From contig JAAUZI010000049.1 in assembly GCA_014804645.1 (NCBI GenBank), positions 101,217 to 165,216 on the forward strand: 64,000 nucleotides of DNA, read 5' to 3'. The notes under the pieces were generated by a model that was not told the origin of the DNA, searched no databases, and saw only the letters and a list, made by a program, of their open reading frames with translations. Both the position numbers and the translations under genes were made by a program. This document shows, piece by piece, positions 27,254-37,300 of the stretch. Position 1 is the first letter of the stretch. Every line of letters begins with the position of its first letter. Source of the stretch: Lachnospiraceae bacterium. Lineage in GTDB: Bacteria > Bacillota > Clostridia > Lachnospirales > Lachnospiraceae.

Positions 27254-28264
27254 ATGGCTAACCAATTAGTACCCAGGGGATATAAATCCCAACTGAATTT
27301 ATATGAGACCCAGGTTGCAATCAAGACCGTGAAGGATTTCTTTCAGAGCCTGTTGGCGGAGCGTATGCACTTGCTGCGCGTGTCCGCACCGCTTTTCGTT
27401 GCTCCGGAGTCCGGCATGAACGACAATCTGAACGGTGTGGAACGGCCGGTTAATTTTGACATTAAGGAGCAGGATGGCAGAGAGGCGGAGATCGTGCAGT
27501 CCCTGGCGAAATGGAAACGCTATGCGCTGCACAAATACGGTTTCTCCGCGGGAGAGGGTCTGTACACGGACATGAGCGCCATCCGCAGGGATGAGATCAC
27601 GGACAATATCCACTCCATCTATGTGGATCAGTGGGACTGGGAGAAGATCATAGAGCGCGAGGAGCGGAATCTGGACACGCTGAAAGACGTGGTGCGCACG
27701 GTGTACAAGGTGCTGCGCAAGACAGAGAAATACATGGCGATTCACTATGACTACATAGAGGAGATTCTGCCTCACGACATTTTCTTTATCACCACCAAAG
27801 AGCTGGAGGAGATGTTCCCGAACTATACCCCCAAGGAGAGGGAGTATTACATAACCAAGGCCAAGGGCGCCGTCTGCATCATGCAGATCGGAGACGCGCT
27901 GGAGAACGGAAAGCCTCACGACGGCCGGGCGCCGGACTATGACGACTGGGCGCTGAATGCGGATATCGTGGTGTATTACCCCGTGCTGGACATTGCCCTG
28001 GAGCTTTCTTCCATGGGTATCCGCGTGGACAGGGAGGCGCTGCTGTCCCAGCTGGAGAAAGCGGGCTGCCCGGAGCGTGCAGAACTTCCCTTCCAAAAGT
28101 CCATTCTGGATGAGACCGTTCCTTTCACCATCGGCGGTGGCATCGGCCAGTCCCGAATCTGCATGTTCTTCCTGCGCAAGGCCCACATTGGGGAGGTACA
28201 GTGCTCCCTGTGGCCGGAGGAAGTGATGCAGGAGGCGGAGAAGGTGGGCCTGCAGTTACTATAA
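27254..28264 (+). CDS. asnA: Aspartate-ammonia ligase (asparagine synthetase A)
   Basis: A 336-residue class II aminoacyl-tRNA synthetase-like enzyme that makes asparagine from aspartate, ammonia and ATP. Characteristic blocks are LLRVSAPLFV, GMNDNLNGVERPV, LAKWKRYAL, GLYTDMSAIRRDE, SIYVDQWDWE and the C-terminal class II motif 3 FTIGGGIGQSRICMFFL. The start is set at 27254 (MANQLVPRGYKSQL), which matches family length; an in-frame ATG at 27230 would add eight atypical residues and has no ribosome binding site. It is transcribed away from valS and is next to the glutamate synthase genes, so the area is rich in ammonia-assimilation functions. Confidence 0.95.
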   Translation: MANQLVPRGYKSQLNLYETQVAIKTVKDFFQSLLAERMHLLRVSAPLFVAPESGMNDNLNGVERPVNFDIKEQDGREAEIVQSLAKWKRYALHKYGFSAGEGLYTDMSAIRRDEITDNIHSIYVDQWDWEKIIEREERNLDTLKDVVRTVYKVLRKTEKYMAIHYDYIEEILPHDIFFITTKELEEMFPNYTPKEREYYITKAKGAVCIMQIGDALENGKPHDGRAPDYDDWALNADIVVYYPVLDIALELSSMGIRVDREALLSQLEKAGCPERAELPFQKSILDETVPFTIGGGIGQSRICMFFLRKAHIGEVQCSLWPEEVMQEAEKVGLQLL

Positions 28265-28404
28265 CATAGCGTCAGAGTTTGATTTGCGCGGGGGTTCGCA
28301 GTGAGATGTGAATCCCCGTCACAGCGTTCCTCTCTGGCAGTTCCATGAAGAGTAACCCGTTTCCAACAAGTTATGAAGAAATATGAAGAAATAGAAATTA
28401 GGGC

Positions 28405-28433
28405 TTGACGAATGAACCGGAGTATGCTATGTT
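28405..28433 (+). promoter_or_regulatory. Sigma-A promoter of rpmG-secE-nusG
   Basis: TTGACG and TATGTT with a 17-base spacer, about 90 bases before rpmG. The 258-base gap upstream holds only a GGGGGTTC/GAATCCCC hairpin, which lacks a T run. Confidence 0.7.
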
Positions 28434-28521
28434 TATTAAGCGAGATGGATATTAGGTCCTTTTTTTATGCCTAAAATATAAAACGTTAGACGGCTGCCCC
28501 GGCAGCGGAATGGAGGAAACA

Positions 28522-28671
28522 ATGCGTACAAAAATCACTTTAGCATGTACAGAGTGCAAACAGCGTAACTACAATACCACCAAGGACAAGAAGACTCATC
28601 CCGACCGTATGGAGACCAAGAAGTACTGCAGATTCTGCAGAACCCATACCATGCACAAGGAGACCAAGTAA
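28522..28671 (+). CDS. rpmG: 50S ribosomal protein L33
   Basis: A 49-residue zinc-binding form of L33. It begins [17 protein letters not shown] and carries both cysteine pairs (CTEC and CRFC), so it is the C+ paralogue that needs zinc. TGGAGG precedes the ATG. Its place directly before secE-nusG is conserved in Firmicutes. No tRNA-Trp gene is present in the 183 bases between it and secE, where many relatives carry one; that gap holds two hairpins (TTTGGAAC/GTTCCAAA and a GTAGTT/AACTAC stem) and a repeated AGAAAAGAGGT. Confidence 0.95.
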   Translation: MRTKITLACTECKQRNYNTTKDKKTHPDRMETKKYCRFCRTHTMHKETK

Positions 28672-28854
28672 TCGGTTGATTTTGGGGCGCAGACGGTAAA
28701 TAACGTATCAGTGGGGATGGTGCGGGCGCAGCCTATGCTATCCAGAAAAGAGGTAAGTTTGGAACTGACGTTCCAAATACTGATTAACGCAACAACATGA
28801 GTATAACGGTAGTTGGCCTAAGCCAAACTACAGTTATGCAGAAAAGAGGTTAGA

Positions 28855-29058
28855 ATGGGAGATTCCGCAGAAAAGACCACAAAACCCAAGTTTTTTGATG
28901 GGCTTAAGGCCGAGTTCAAGAAGATTTCCTGGCCGGACAGACAATCTACCTTTAAGCAGTCCGTAGCAGTTGTGGCGATATCCATAGTTCTGGGATTTAT
29001 CATTGCTGTGCTGGATCATTTCATTCAGTATGGTGTGAATATCCTGACAACTATTTAG
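28855..29058 (+). CDS. secE: Preprotein translocase subunit SecE
   Basis: A 67-residue single-span membrane protein. The amphipathic helix FFDGLKAEFKKISWPDRQST (with the conserved KKxxWP) is followed by one transmembrane segment VAVVAISIVLGFIIAVLDHF. SecE clamps SecY in the SecYEG channel. AAGAGGT precedes the ATG, and nusG follows after 15 bases. Length and layout are as expected for the short Gram-positive form. Confidence 0.95.
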   Translation: MGDSAEKTTKPKFFDGLKAEFKKISWPDRQSTFKQSVAVVAISIVLGFIIAVLDHFIQYGVNILTTI

Positions 29059-29073
29059 AGCGAGGGTGATTGT

Positions 29074-29595
29074 ATGGCAGAGGCAAAGTGGTATGTGGTT
29101 CATACTTATTCCGGATATGAGAATAAGGTCAAAGCCAATATAGAAAAGACCATCGAGAACAACCCTTCCCTGGCAGAGCAGATTCTGGAGGTTCGTGTGC
29201 CGCTTGAGGAAGTTGTGGAGATGAAGAACGGTGTCAAAAAGACGGTTCAGCGCAAGATGTTCCCGGGCTATGTGCTCCTGAACATGGATATGAACGATGA
29301 CACTTGGTACGTGGTGCGCAACACCCGTGGCGTCACCGGGTTCGTGGGACCGGGAAGTAAGCCTGTTCCGCTGACAGAGGCGGAGATGAAACCTCTGGGA
29401 ATCAAGACGGACAATGTATCCGTGGATTTCGCGGAGGGAGACAGCATATCGGTGGTGGCCGGTGTGTGGAAGGACACCGTGGGTGTTGTCCAGAAGATGG
29501 ACTTTGGCAAGCAGACAGCTACCATCAACGTGGAGCTGTTTGGCAGAGAGACCCCTGTGGAAATCAGTTTCGCAGAGATCAGAAAGCTATCCTAA
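29074..29595 (+). CDS. nusG: Transcription termination/antitermination factor NusG
   Basis: A 173-residue factor with the N-terminal NGN domain (WYVVHTYSGYENKVKANIE, FPGYVLLNMDMND) and a C-terminal KOW domain (FAEGDSISVVAGVWKDTVGVVQ). NusG binds the clamp helices of RNA polymerase. It lies in the conserved secE-nusG-rplK order. A 215-base leader with a CAGGGCG/CGCCCTG hairpin (29665-29680) separates it from rplK. Confidence 0.97.
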   Translation: MAEAKWYVVHTYSGYENKVKANIEKTIENNPSLAEQILEVRVPLEEVVEMKNGVKKTVQRKMFPGYVLLNMDMNDDTWYVVRNTRGVTGFVGPGSKPVPLTEAEMKPLGIKTDNVSVDFAEGDSISVVAGVWKDTVGVVQKMDFGKQTATINVELFGRETPVEISFAEIRKLS

Positions 29596-29810
29596 AGGTA
29601 TTTTCCGGGCGGGCATGTCCCTCTCGGTGAATATAGCCGTCAGTTCTTCGGGACTGGGCGGCGACAGGGCGGACGCCCTGGCAGCGTAGGGATGCGGCGG
29701 CGTGAAATACCGCAGTGTTCCAGTGGGAGCAAGACCCGGATATACTGTATCTGAGTACAAAGTATTCGGAGCGCTTGCGCCGGATTACCACATTTATAGG
29801 AGGTGCCACT

Positions 29811-30236
29811 ATGGCAAAGAAAGTAGAAGGATATATCAAGTTACAGATTCCTGCCGGCAAAGCTACACCGGCTCCGCCTGTTGGTCCTGCACTGGGTCAG
29901 CACGGTGTCAACATTGTTGAATTCACCAAGCAGTTCAACGCCAGAACAGCAGATAAGGGTGACCTGATCATCCCTGTTGTCATCACTGTATATGCGGACA
30001 GAAGTTTCAGTTTCGTTACCAAGACTCCGCCTGCAGCAGTACTGCTCAAGAAGGCATGCAACTTAAAGACTGCGTCTGCGGTTCCTAACAAGACCAAGGT
30101 TGCTACCATTTCCAAGGACAAGGTTCGCGAGATCGCGGAGATGAAGATGCCGGATCTGAACGCAGCGAGCATCGAGGCGGCCATGAGCATGATCGCCGGT
30201 ACCGCAAGGAGCATGGGTATTGTTGTTGAAGACTAA
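29811..30236 (+). CDS. rplK: 50S ribosomal protein L11
   Basis: A 141-residue protein beginning [20 protein letters not shown], with the [14 protein letters not shown] loop and the C-terminal rRNA-binding domain including GTARSMGI. It forms the GTPase-associated centre with 23S rRNA. The start at 29811 has AGGAGG seven bases upstream. Upstream in-frame codons back to 29715 lack a site and do not match the family. Confidence 0.97.
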   Translation: MAKKVEGYIKLQIPAGKATPAPPVGPALGQHGVNIVEFTKQFNARTADKGDLIIPVVITVYADRSFSFVTKTPPAAVLLKKACNLKTASAVPNKTKVATISKDKVREIAEMKMPDLNAASIEAAMSMIAGTARSMGIVVED

Positions 30237-30298
30237 ACACTAATTGATTTGGGAGACAATTTGCAAAAAATTGTCGCTGGAACCTAGGAGGTATGATA

Positions 30299-30988
30299 AT
30301 GAAACATGGTAAGAAATATGTAGAGGCTGCAAAGCTGGTTGACAGAGCAACTTTCTATGAGCCTGCAGAGGCGATTGCGCTGGCAAAGAAAACTGCAGTT
30401 GCAAAATTTGACGAGACGATCGAGGTACACATCAGAACCGGCTGTGACGGCCGTCATGCGGATCAGCAGATCCGTGGCGCAGTGGTGCTGCCCAACGGAA
30501 CCGGTAAGACCGTAAAGGTGCTGGTGTTTGCCAAGGGCGACAAACTGAATGAGGCAGAGGCTGCCGGTGCTGACTATGTGGGCGGCGAGGAGCTGATCCC
30601 CAAGATTCAGAATGAAGGCTGGCTGGATTTTGACGTCGTGGTTGCTACCCCCGATATGATGGGTGTGGTTGGCCGTCTGGGTAAGGTTCTGGGCCCCAAG
30701 GGTCTGATGCCCAACCCCAAGGCAGGTACTGTGACCATGGATGTCACCAAGGCCATCAACGATATCAAGGCCGGTAAGATCGAGTACAGACTGGACAAGA
30801 ACAACATTGTGCATGTTCCCGTGGGTAAGGCGTCCTTTACGGAAGAGGCTCTGCAGGAGAACTTTAATGCACTGATGGATGCCATTGTAAAGGCTAAACC
30901 CAGCGCTCTGAAGGGTCAGTATCTGAGAAGTATCACCCTGACCTCCACGATGGGCCCTGGCGTAAAGGTCAGCGTAGCCAAGTTCTAA
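30299..30988 (+). CDS. rplA: 50S ribosomal protein L1
   Basis: A 229-residue protein with the L1 signature region ([32 protein letters not shown]). It binds 23S rRNA at the exit-site stalk and is commonly an autogenous repressor of its own operon. The ATG at 30299 is preferred because AGGAGG (30286-30291) is seven bases away; the ATG at 30293 would leave a single-base gap. A hairpin GACAATTT/AAATTGTC (30255-30275) lies just upstream of the ribosome binding site and could take part in translational control. Confidence 0.97.
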   Translation: MKHGKKYVEAAKLVDRATFYEPAEAIALAKKTAVAKFDETIEVHIRTGCDGRHADQQIRGAVVLPNGTGKTVKVLVFAKGDKLNEAEAAGADYVGGEELIPKIQNEGWLDFDVVVATPDMMGVVGRLGKVLGPKGLMPNPKAGTVTMDVTKAINDIKAGKIEYRLDKNNIVHVPVGKASFTEEALQENFNALMDAIVKAKPSALKGQYLRSITLTSTMGPGVKVSVAKF

Positions 30989-31012
30989 AGGCGCGATTAT
31001 CAAGTGGATAAG

Positions 31013-31041
31013 GAACCTTCCCTTATGGGAGGGTTCTTTTT
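31013..31041 (+). terminator. Rho-independent terminator after rplA
   Basis: GAACCTTCCC pairs with GGGAGGGTTC (one G-T) around TTAT, followed by TTTTTAT. It ends the rplKA unit before the membrane-protein gene. Confidence 0.85.
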
Positions 31042-31059
31042 ATCAGAAGGAAAACAGGC

Positions 31060-32859
31060 ATGAGAAAGCTGTGGAAAATGTGGAATAGCCTAAAACATAA
31101 AGATATCGTTTGGGTGCTGCTGGGATTGCTGGCGGTGAGCCTTATCGCGCTTCCCTATCTCGTGCTGGGAGAGGGCAGCTATGTGCAGGTGCATGACCAG
31201 CTGGACGGCGAGGTGCTGAACTACATGTATCAGGCCAGATACCTGGGCCGGGGGAATGTGATTCCTCAGTTTATGAACGGAATGGACAAAGCATCCATGC
31301 TGCCTCCGGCCCCCCTGGGAGTGCTGCTCTACAAAATTCTTCCCCCCTTTGCCGCCTATGGAGTGATGCATTGGCTCTGCCTGATAGTGGGCTTTTTGGG
31401 TATGTATGGCCTGGGCAGAAAGCTGGGTCTGCGGGCCCTTGTGAGCTGGGCCGCGGCCTGTATGTTCTGTTATATTCCCTTTTATCCCGTCTATGGACTG
31501 GCAGCGCTGGGGCAGCCTATGCTGACGCTGTGCGGCCTGGGCCTGAGGGAGGAGAAAACGGTAAAAGTCTCAAGGCGGGCACGGTGCTTTTTGGGCGTTG
31601 CCCTGTTTGCGGCATGCTCTTCCCTGACTCTGGTGGGCTTTGTGTGGGTGGCTGTGGGATTTCTCTGGACGGCTTATCTGGCTGCGGGCAGACGGCGAAA
31701 CGGTTTTGGTCCCGCGCTGCGGGTAGGCGGCGGCACTCTGACGCTGCTGGGCGTCTATCTGGCGTGCAACACGGACCTGCTGCGCAGTCTGACGGGAAAG
31801 GGATTTGCAACCCACAGGCAGGAGATGGCTCTGCGGGCAGCGGAGCACCCGCTGGCGTCTCTGAAAGAGCTTATTTTCAGCGGCGGCTCCTACTCGCCGG
31901 TGTACTCTGCGGGGATACTTGCGGCGGTAGTGCTGCTTACATTAGTGACGCTGTTGCTCGCTGGCAGACGCAGCTCTTTTGTGAAAAGTCTCCGCGTCAT
32001 ATGGGGTCTGATCGGTCTGATTTTTCTGGGCGCCCTGCTGGCGGTGTTGTGGAACTGCGGGCCGGTGGTGTCCCTGCGGCTGTCCGTGGGAGGTATGATA
32101 ACCTATTTTCAGGCGGACCGGGTCTACTGGTGTTTTCCCTTTCTGTGGATGTTGGTGCTGGGACTGGTCCTGGAGAGCGCCTGCAGGCTGGGAGAGCAGG
32201 TGGAAACCCGGCAGAGCAAAGCGCTGTGGCCGCGTCTGGCCGTCTGCGCCGCTTGTCTGCTGTTGCTGGGCGTTGAGGGACTGCAGATTCTGAGAGACAG
32301 TACTCTGAATAAAAATATCCGGCTGATGCTGTTTGCGGATTACAGACAGGTGACGTGGGAGAGCGTCTATATGGAGGATGTGTTTGCGCAGATTGACCGG
32401 GCCATAGGGGAGGATAAGGAAAGCTACAGTGTGGTGAGTCTGGGGATTTATCCCTCTGTGGCGCTGTATCACGGTTACACCTGCGCCGACGGATACTCCA
32501 ACAACTATGATCTGGAATACAAGCATCGGTTCCGGCAGGTGATGGCCCGGGAGCTGGAGGAGAATGAGGAGACCAGACACTATTTTGACGATTGGGGCAA
32601 TCGGCTGTACCTGGCGGGAGCGCCCTACGGCATAAACGGCATGGTGGGAAAGGGCCAGGCGGGCTATACAGAGCTGGACTATGATCTGGACGCCATGAAT
32701 TCCCTGCATATCCGCTATCTGCTGGCGGCAGCTCCGGTGGAACTGAGCCTTTTAAGCCGGGAGCAGACCGCTCTGACGCTGGAGCTGGTGGAGGGCAGCC
32801 CATTCACCGACGATGCCGCTTACTATGAGGTGTGGGTATACCGGATCTGCAATCCGTGA
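31060..32859 (+). CDS. Polytopic membrane protein (DUF6044-like)
   Basis: A 599-residue protein with roughly ten to twelve membrane segments in its first 400 residues and a soluble C-terminal part of about 190 residues. The N-terminal block VHDQLDGEVLNYMYQARYL and PPAPLGVLLYKILPP recall the DUF6044 family and the general shape of lipid-linked-sugar glycosyltransferases of the GT-C type, in which an acidic residue in the first loop is catalytic. I cannot assign a substrate. It begins 19 bases after the rplA terminator and interrupts the usual rplKA-rplJL order; codon usage looks like the core genome, so it is not an obvious recent arrival. Confidence 0.72.
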   Translation: MRKLWKMWNSLKHKDIVWVLLGLLAVSLIALPYLVLGEGSYVQVHDQLDGEVLNYMYQARYLGRGNVIPQFMNGMDKASMLPPAPLGVLLYKILPPFAAYGVMHWLCLIVGFLGMYGLGRKLGLRALVSWAAACMFCYIPFYPVYGLAALGQPMLTLCGLGLREEKTVKVSRRARCFLGVALFAACSSLTLVGFVWVAVGFLWTAYLAAGRRRNGFGPALRVGGGTLTLLGVYLACNTDLLRSLTGKGFATHRQEMALRAAEHPLASLKELIFSGGSYSPVYSAGILAAVVLLTLVTLLLAGRRSSFVKSLRVIWGLIGLIFLGALLAVLWNCGPVVSLRLSVGGMITYFQADRVYWCFPFLWMLVLGLVLESACRLGEQVETRQSKALWPRLAVCAACLLLLGVEGLQILRDSTLNKNIRLMLFADYRQVTWESVYMEDVFAQIDRAIGEDKESYSVVSLGIYPSVALYHGYTCADGYSNNYDLEYKHRFRQVMARELEENEETRHYFDDWGNRLYLAGAPYGINGMVGKGQAGYTELDYDLDAMNSLHIRYLLAAAPVELSLLSREQTALTLELVEGSPFTDDAAYYEVWVYRICNP

Positions 32860-32879
32860 AAAAATTTCTGGCTCAGGGG

Positions 32880-32908
32880 TTGACAAAAACGTCCTCATGT
32901 GCTATGGT
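32880..32908 (+). promoter_or_regulatory. Sigma-A promoter of rplJL
   Basis: TTGACA and TATGGT with a 17-base spacer, just after the membrane-protein gene. Confidence 0.8.
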
Positions 32909-32925
32909 ATCAAAGGTTGACAAAC

Positions 32926-33070
32926 CATGCCGAAGACAGTAGGTTCCGGATGGTTGCGGCGAGGCTCCCGCAGGAGCGCGCGGCAATCGACAGGAGTAAG
33001 CACAGCGCCTACCGAGGAGAGTGCGTTTTTTATCAGGAAACGATACCTCCCTGTCCAAGGGAGGCTTTTT
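32926..33070 (+). promoter_or_regulatory. Ribosomal protein L10 leader with intrinsic terminator
   Basis: The leader contains the conserved CCGAAGACAGTAGG and, about 75 bases later, the partner GCCTACCGAGGAGA, the closing elements of the L10 leader RNA found before rplJL in Firmicutes. A CCTCCC/GGGAGG hairpin followed by five T lies at 33046-33070. Excess L10-L12 complex would bind the leader and lower expression. Confidence 0.88.
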
Positions 33071-33117
33071 GATATAGAACCTTCTTTCGGCAACAAAATC
33101 TATAAGGAGGTAGAAAA

Positions 33118-33693
33118 ATGGCAAAGGTTGAACTGAAACAGCCTATTGTGGAAGAGATTTCTGCTGGTATCAAGGATGCGCAGTCTGTAGTTCTGGTTGA
33201 CTACCGTGGACTGACAGTTGAGCAGGATACCGAGCTGCGTAGAAATTTACGTGAGGCAGGCGTCGTCTACAAGGTTTACAAGAACACCATGATGAACTTT
33301 GCGTTTAAGGATACCGCATATGAAGGCTTGGCTCCTTACTTAAACGGTCCCAGCGCAATGGCCTACTCCACCACGGACGCAACGGCGCCCGCAAGGATTC
33401 TGGCCGAGTTCGCCAAGAAGGCCGACAAGCTGGAAATCAAGGCCGGTGTGGTGGAAGGAACTGTGTATGACGCCAAGGGTATGGCATCCATCGCAAGCAT
33501 TCCTTCCAGAGAAGTACTGCTGTCCAGATTGTTGGGCTCCATGCAGTCCCCGATCACTAATTTTGCCCGCGTGATGAATCAGCTGGCAGAAAAAGGCGGC
33601 GCAGCAGCCGCAGCTCCCGCAGCAGCAGCCGAGGAAACTCCCGCAGCGGAGGAGGCAGCTCCCGCTGAGGAAACAGCAGCTGTGACAGAGTAA
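33118..33693 (+). CDS. rplJ: 50S ribosomal protein L10
   Basis: A 191-residue protein. The rRNA-binding N-terminal domain has SVVLVDYRGLTVEQDTELR and YKVYKNTMM. It carries the L12-binding helix, and an Ala/Glu-rich tail extends the C-terminus by about 25 residues beyond many homologues. AAGGAGG precedes the ATG at eight bases. It carries several L7/L12 dimers on the ribosomal stalk. Confidence 0.97.
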   Translation: MAKVELKQPIVEEISAGIKDAQSVVLVDYRGLTVEQDTELRRNLREAGVVYKVYKNTMMNFAFKDTAYEGLAPYLNGPSAMAYSTTDATAPARILAEFAKKADKLEIKAGVVEGTVYDAKGMASIASIPSREVLLSRLLGSMQSPITNFARVMNQLAEKGGAAAAAPAAAAEETPAAEEAAPAEETAAVTE

Positions 33694-33742
33694 GCACTAA
33701 GTAACCGATTAAAACAAGAAATAGTATCAGGAGGAAAAGAAA

Positions 33743-34114
33743 ATGGCTAAATTAACAGCTCAGGAATTAATCGACGCTATCAAAGAGTTGAGCGTATTAG
33801 AGTTAAATGACCTGGTAAAGGCATGTGAAGAGGAGTTCGGCGTATCTGCAGCAGCTGGTGTTGTAGTGGCAGCCGGTCCCGCAGCGGCAGTTGAAGATGA
33901 GAAGACCGAGTTCGATGTAGAGCTGACTGAGGTTGGCGCTGAGAAGGTTAAGGTTATCAAGGTGGTTCGTGAGATCACCGGTCTGGGCCTGAAGGAGGCT
34001 AAGGATCTGGTAGACGGCGCTCCTAAGGTTCTGAAGGAGGGTGCTTCCAAGGAAGAGGCCGAGGAGATCAAGAAGAAACTGGAAGAGGTTGGCGCAAAGG
34101 CAACTCTGAAGTAA
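33743..34114 (+). CDS. rplL: 50S ribosomal protein L7/L12
   Basis: A 123-residue stalk protein. The N-terminal dimerisation domain ([20 protein letters not shown]) is followed by an Ala-rich hinge and the C-terminal factor-binding domain [20 protein letters not shown] through [15 protein letters not shown]. The gene lies 49 bases after rplJ behind AGGAGG. A strong terminator follows before rpoB. Confidence 0.97.
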   Translation: MAKLTAQELIDAIKELSVLELNDLVKACEEEFGVSAAAGVVVAAGPAAAVEDEKTEFDVELTEVGAEKVKVIKVVREITGLGLKEAKDLVDGAPKVLKEGASKEEAEEIKKKLEEVGAKATLK

Positions 34115-34131
34115 ACCATGTCCTTTTATAC

Positions 34132-34170
34132 GGACTCGCCTGTCTCGGGCGAGTCCGTTGTTTTCGTTTT
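34132..34170 (+). terminator. Rho-independent terminator after rplL
   Basis: GGACTCGCC pairs perfectly with GGCGAGTCC around TGTCTCG, followed by a T-rich tail. Confidence 0.85.
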
Positions 34171-34195
34171 ATTCTAATTTTATCCAAAAATCTGC

Positions 34196-34224
34196 TTGAC
34201 TCTCCGAAATGTTTGTGTTAATAT
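34196..34224 (+). promoter_or_regulatory. Sigma-A promoter of rpoBC
   Basis: TTGACT and TAATAT with a 17-base spacer, about 100 bases before rpoB. Confidence 0.75.
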
Positions 34225-34326
34225 GGAAGATGCACTATTGTGGTGTGTTATGCTTATTTATGACGTTGTAATATAGAAACGACAAACGGAAAATAGGCAA
34301 ATCAGAAAGAACGGGGTGAAGTGTCC

Positions 34327-37300
34327 ATGGAAAAAAACAGAATACGTCCTATTGCGAACAGCAAGAACATGCGTATGAGTTATTCGAGACAAAAAGAGGT
34401 TTTGGAGATGCCCAACCTGATCGAAGTCCAGAAGGACTCCTATCAGTGGTTTTTGAAGGAAGGCTTGAAAGAAGTCTTTGACGATATCTCTCCCATCGCC
34501 GATTACAGCGGTTCCCTCAGCTTGGAGTTTGTAGATTTTGAACTGTGCGAGGATGACGTAAAGTATTCCATTGAGGAGTGCAAGGAGAGAGATGCCAATT
34601 ACGCAGCGCCTCTGAAAGTGAAGGTACGCCTTTATAATAAGGAGAAAGAGGAGATCAGCGAGCATGAGATTTTCATGGGCGATCTGCCGTTGATGACTGC
34701 CACGGGCACATTTATTATCAATGGCGCGGAGCGTGTCATTGTAAGCCAGTTGGTTCGTTCCCCCGGTATCTACTACGGAATAGGTCATGATAAGATCGGA
34801 AAGAGGCTGTTTTCCTGCACTGTTATCCCCAACCGCGGCGCGTGGCTGGAGTATGAGACGGACTCCAATGACGTGTTCTATGTGCGTGTGGACCGCACCA
34901 GAAAGGTGCCTATCACTGTGCTGATCAGAGCGCTGGGGATCGGTACCAACGAGGAGATCAGGGAAGTATTTGGCGATGAGCCGAAGATCGAGGCCAGTTT
35001 TGCCAAGGACACTGCTGAGAATTATCAGGAGGGTCTGTTGGAGTTATACAAAAAGATCCGTCCCGGTGAGCCCCTGAGCGTGGAGAGCGCCGAGAGCCTG
35101 ATCAACGCCATGTTTTTTGATCCCCGCAGATATGATCTGGCTAAAGTCGGAAGATATAAATTCAATAAGAAACTGGCGCTGCGCAACCGTATCCGGCACC
35201 AGATATTGGCTGTGGATGCCGTTGATCCCTCCACTGGAGAGGTGGTAGCCGCCGCCGGTACCAAGGTGACTGCGGAGATTGCCGATGCAATTCAGAATGC
35301 CGCCATCCCCTGCGTCTATATACAGACGGAGGAGCGCAATGTGAAGATTCTGTCCAATATGATGGTGGATATCACCAGCTTTGTGGACTGCAATCCCAGG
35401 GAACTGGGCGTGACGGAGCGGGTGTTCTATCCCGTGCTGGCACAGATTATCGAGGAGTTTGGCGAGGATCCGGAGAAACTGGCAGAGGCGATTCGCAAGA
35501 ATGTGCATGAGCTGATCCCGAAACATATCACTAAAGAAGATATTTTTGCGTCCATAAATTACAACATGCACCTGGAGTATGGCCTGGGCAACGATGATGA
35601 TATCGATCACCTGGGCAACAGACGTATCCGCGCGGTGGGCGAGCTGCTGCAGAATCAGTACCGTATTGGTCTCTCCAGAATGGAGCGTGTGGTGCGTGAG
35701 CGTATGACCACTCATGACGCGGAGGATATTTCTCCCCAGTCACTGATAAATATCAAGCCGGTGACTGCCGCGGTGAAGGAGTTCTTTGGCTCCTCCCAGC
35801 TGTCCCAGTTTATGGATCAGAACAATCCACTGGGTGAGTTGACCCACAAGAGACGTCTGTCCGCTCTGGGCCCCGGCGGTCTGTCCAGAGACCGTGCAGG
35901 ATTTGAGGTGCGTGACGTGCACTATTCTCACTATGGCAGAATGTGCCCCATTGAGACACCTGAAGGTCCTAACATCGGACTGATCAACTCTCTGGCAAGC
36001 TATGCCCGTATCAACGAGTATGGCTTTGTGGAGGCGCCTTACCGCAAGATTGACAAGACAGATCCGGCCAACCCCCGTGTGACGGAGGAAGTGGTGTATA
36101 TGACGGCCGATGAAGAGGATAATTACCATGTGGCTCAGGCCAATGAGCAGCTGGACGCAGAGGGACATTTTGTCCGCAACAGCGTGTCCGGCCGTTACCG
36201 TGAGGAGACTCAGGAGTATCCCAAGGCCATGTTCGACTACATGGACGTGTCTCCCCGAATGGTGTTCTCTGTAGCTACGGCACTGATTCCCTTCCTGGAG
36301 AACGATGACGCCAACCGTGCGCTGATGGGTTCCAACATGCAGCGTCAGGCAGTGCCTCTGCTGCTCACAGAGGCTCCGGTAGTGGGCACGGGCATTGAGC
36401 AGAAGGCGGCGGTAGACTCCGGCGTCTGTGTGGTGACACCCAAGGCGGGCAAGGTGGACTATGTCTCCTCCAACCTGATCAAGATAACCTATGACGACGG
36501 GGAAAAGGCGGAGTTCCGTCTGTCCAAGTTCTCCCGCAGCAATCAGTCCAACTGCTACAATCAGAAACCCATTGTTTTCAAGGGCGATCATGTGGAGGCG
36601 GGACAGGTGATTGCCGATGGCCCCTCCACCAATGAAGGTGAGCTGGCTCTGGGCAAAAACCCGTTGATCGGCTTTATGACCTGGGAGGGTTACAATTACG
36701 AGGACGCCGTTCTGCTCAGCGAGAGACTGGTGATGGAGGATGTATATACCTCTGTACACATTGAGGAATATGAGGCTGAGGCACGCGACACCAAGTTAGG
36801 GCCTGAGGAGATTACTCGGGATGTGCCCGGCGTGGGCGATGACGCTTTAAAGGATTTGGATGACCGCGGTATTATCCGTATAGGTGCGGAGGTGCGTGCC
36901 GGTGATATCCTGGTGGGTAAGGTGACTCCCAAGGGAGAGACCGAGCTGACGGCGGAGGAGAGACTACTGAGAGCGATCTTTGGTGAGAAGGCCAGAGAGG
37001 TGAGAGACACTTCCCTGAAAGTGCCTCACGGCGAGTATGGTATTGTGGTGGACGCCAAAGTGTTTACCAGAGAGAACAGCGACGAGCTTTCTCCCGGAGT
37101 AAATATGGCTGTCCGTATCTATATTGCACAGAAGAGAAAGATTTCCGTGGGTGATAAGATGGCGGGCCGTCACGGTAACAAGGGTGTGGTTTCCCGCGTG
37201 CTGCCGGTGGAGGATATGCCCTATCTGCCCAACGGCCGTCCCCTGGATATCGTGCTGAATCCCCTGGGCGTGCCGTCCCGTATGAACATTGGACAGGTAT

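Noticed and set aside
28671..28855. A tRNA-Trp gene expected between rpmG and secE
   Set aside because: No cloverleaf or T-loop sequence is present; the gap contains only hairpins and a short repeat.
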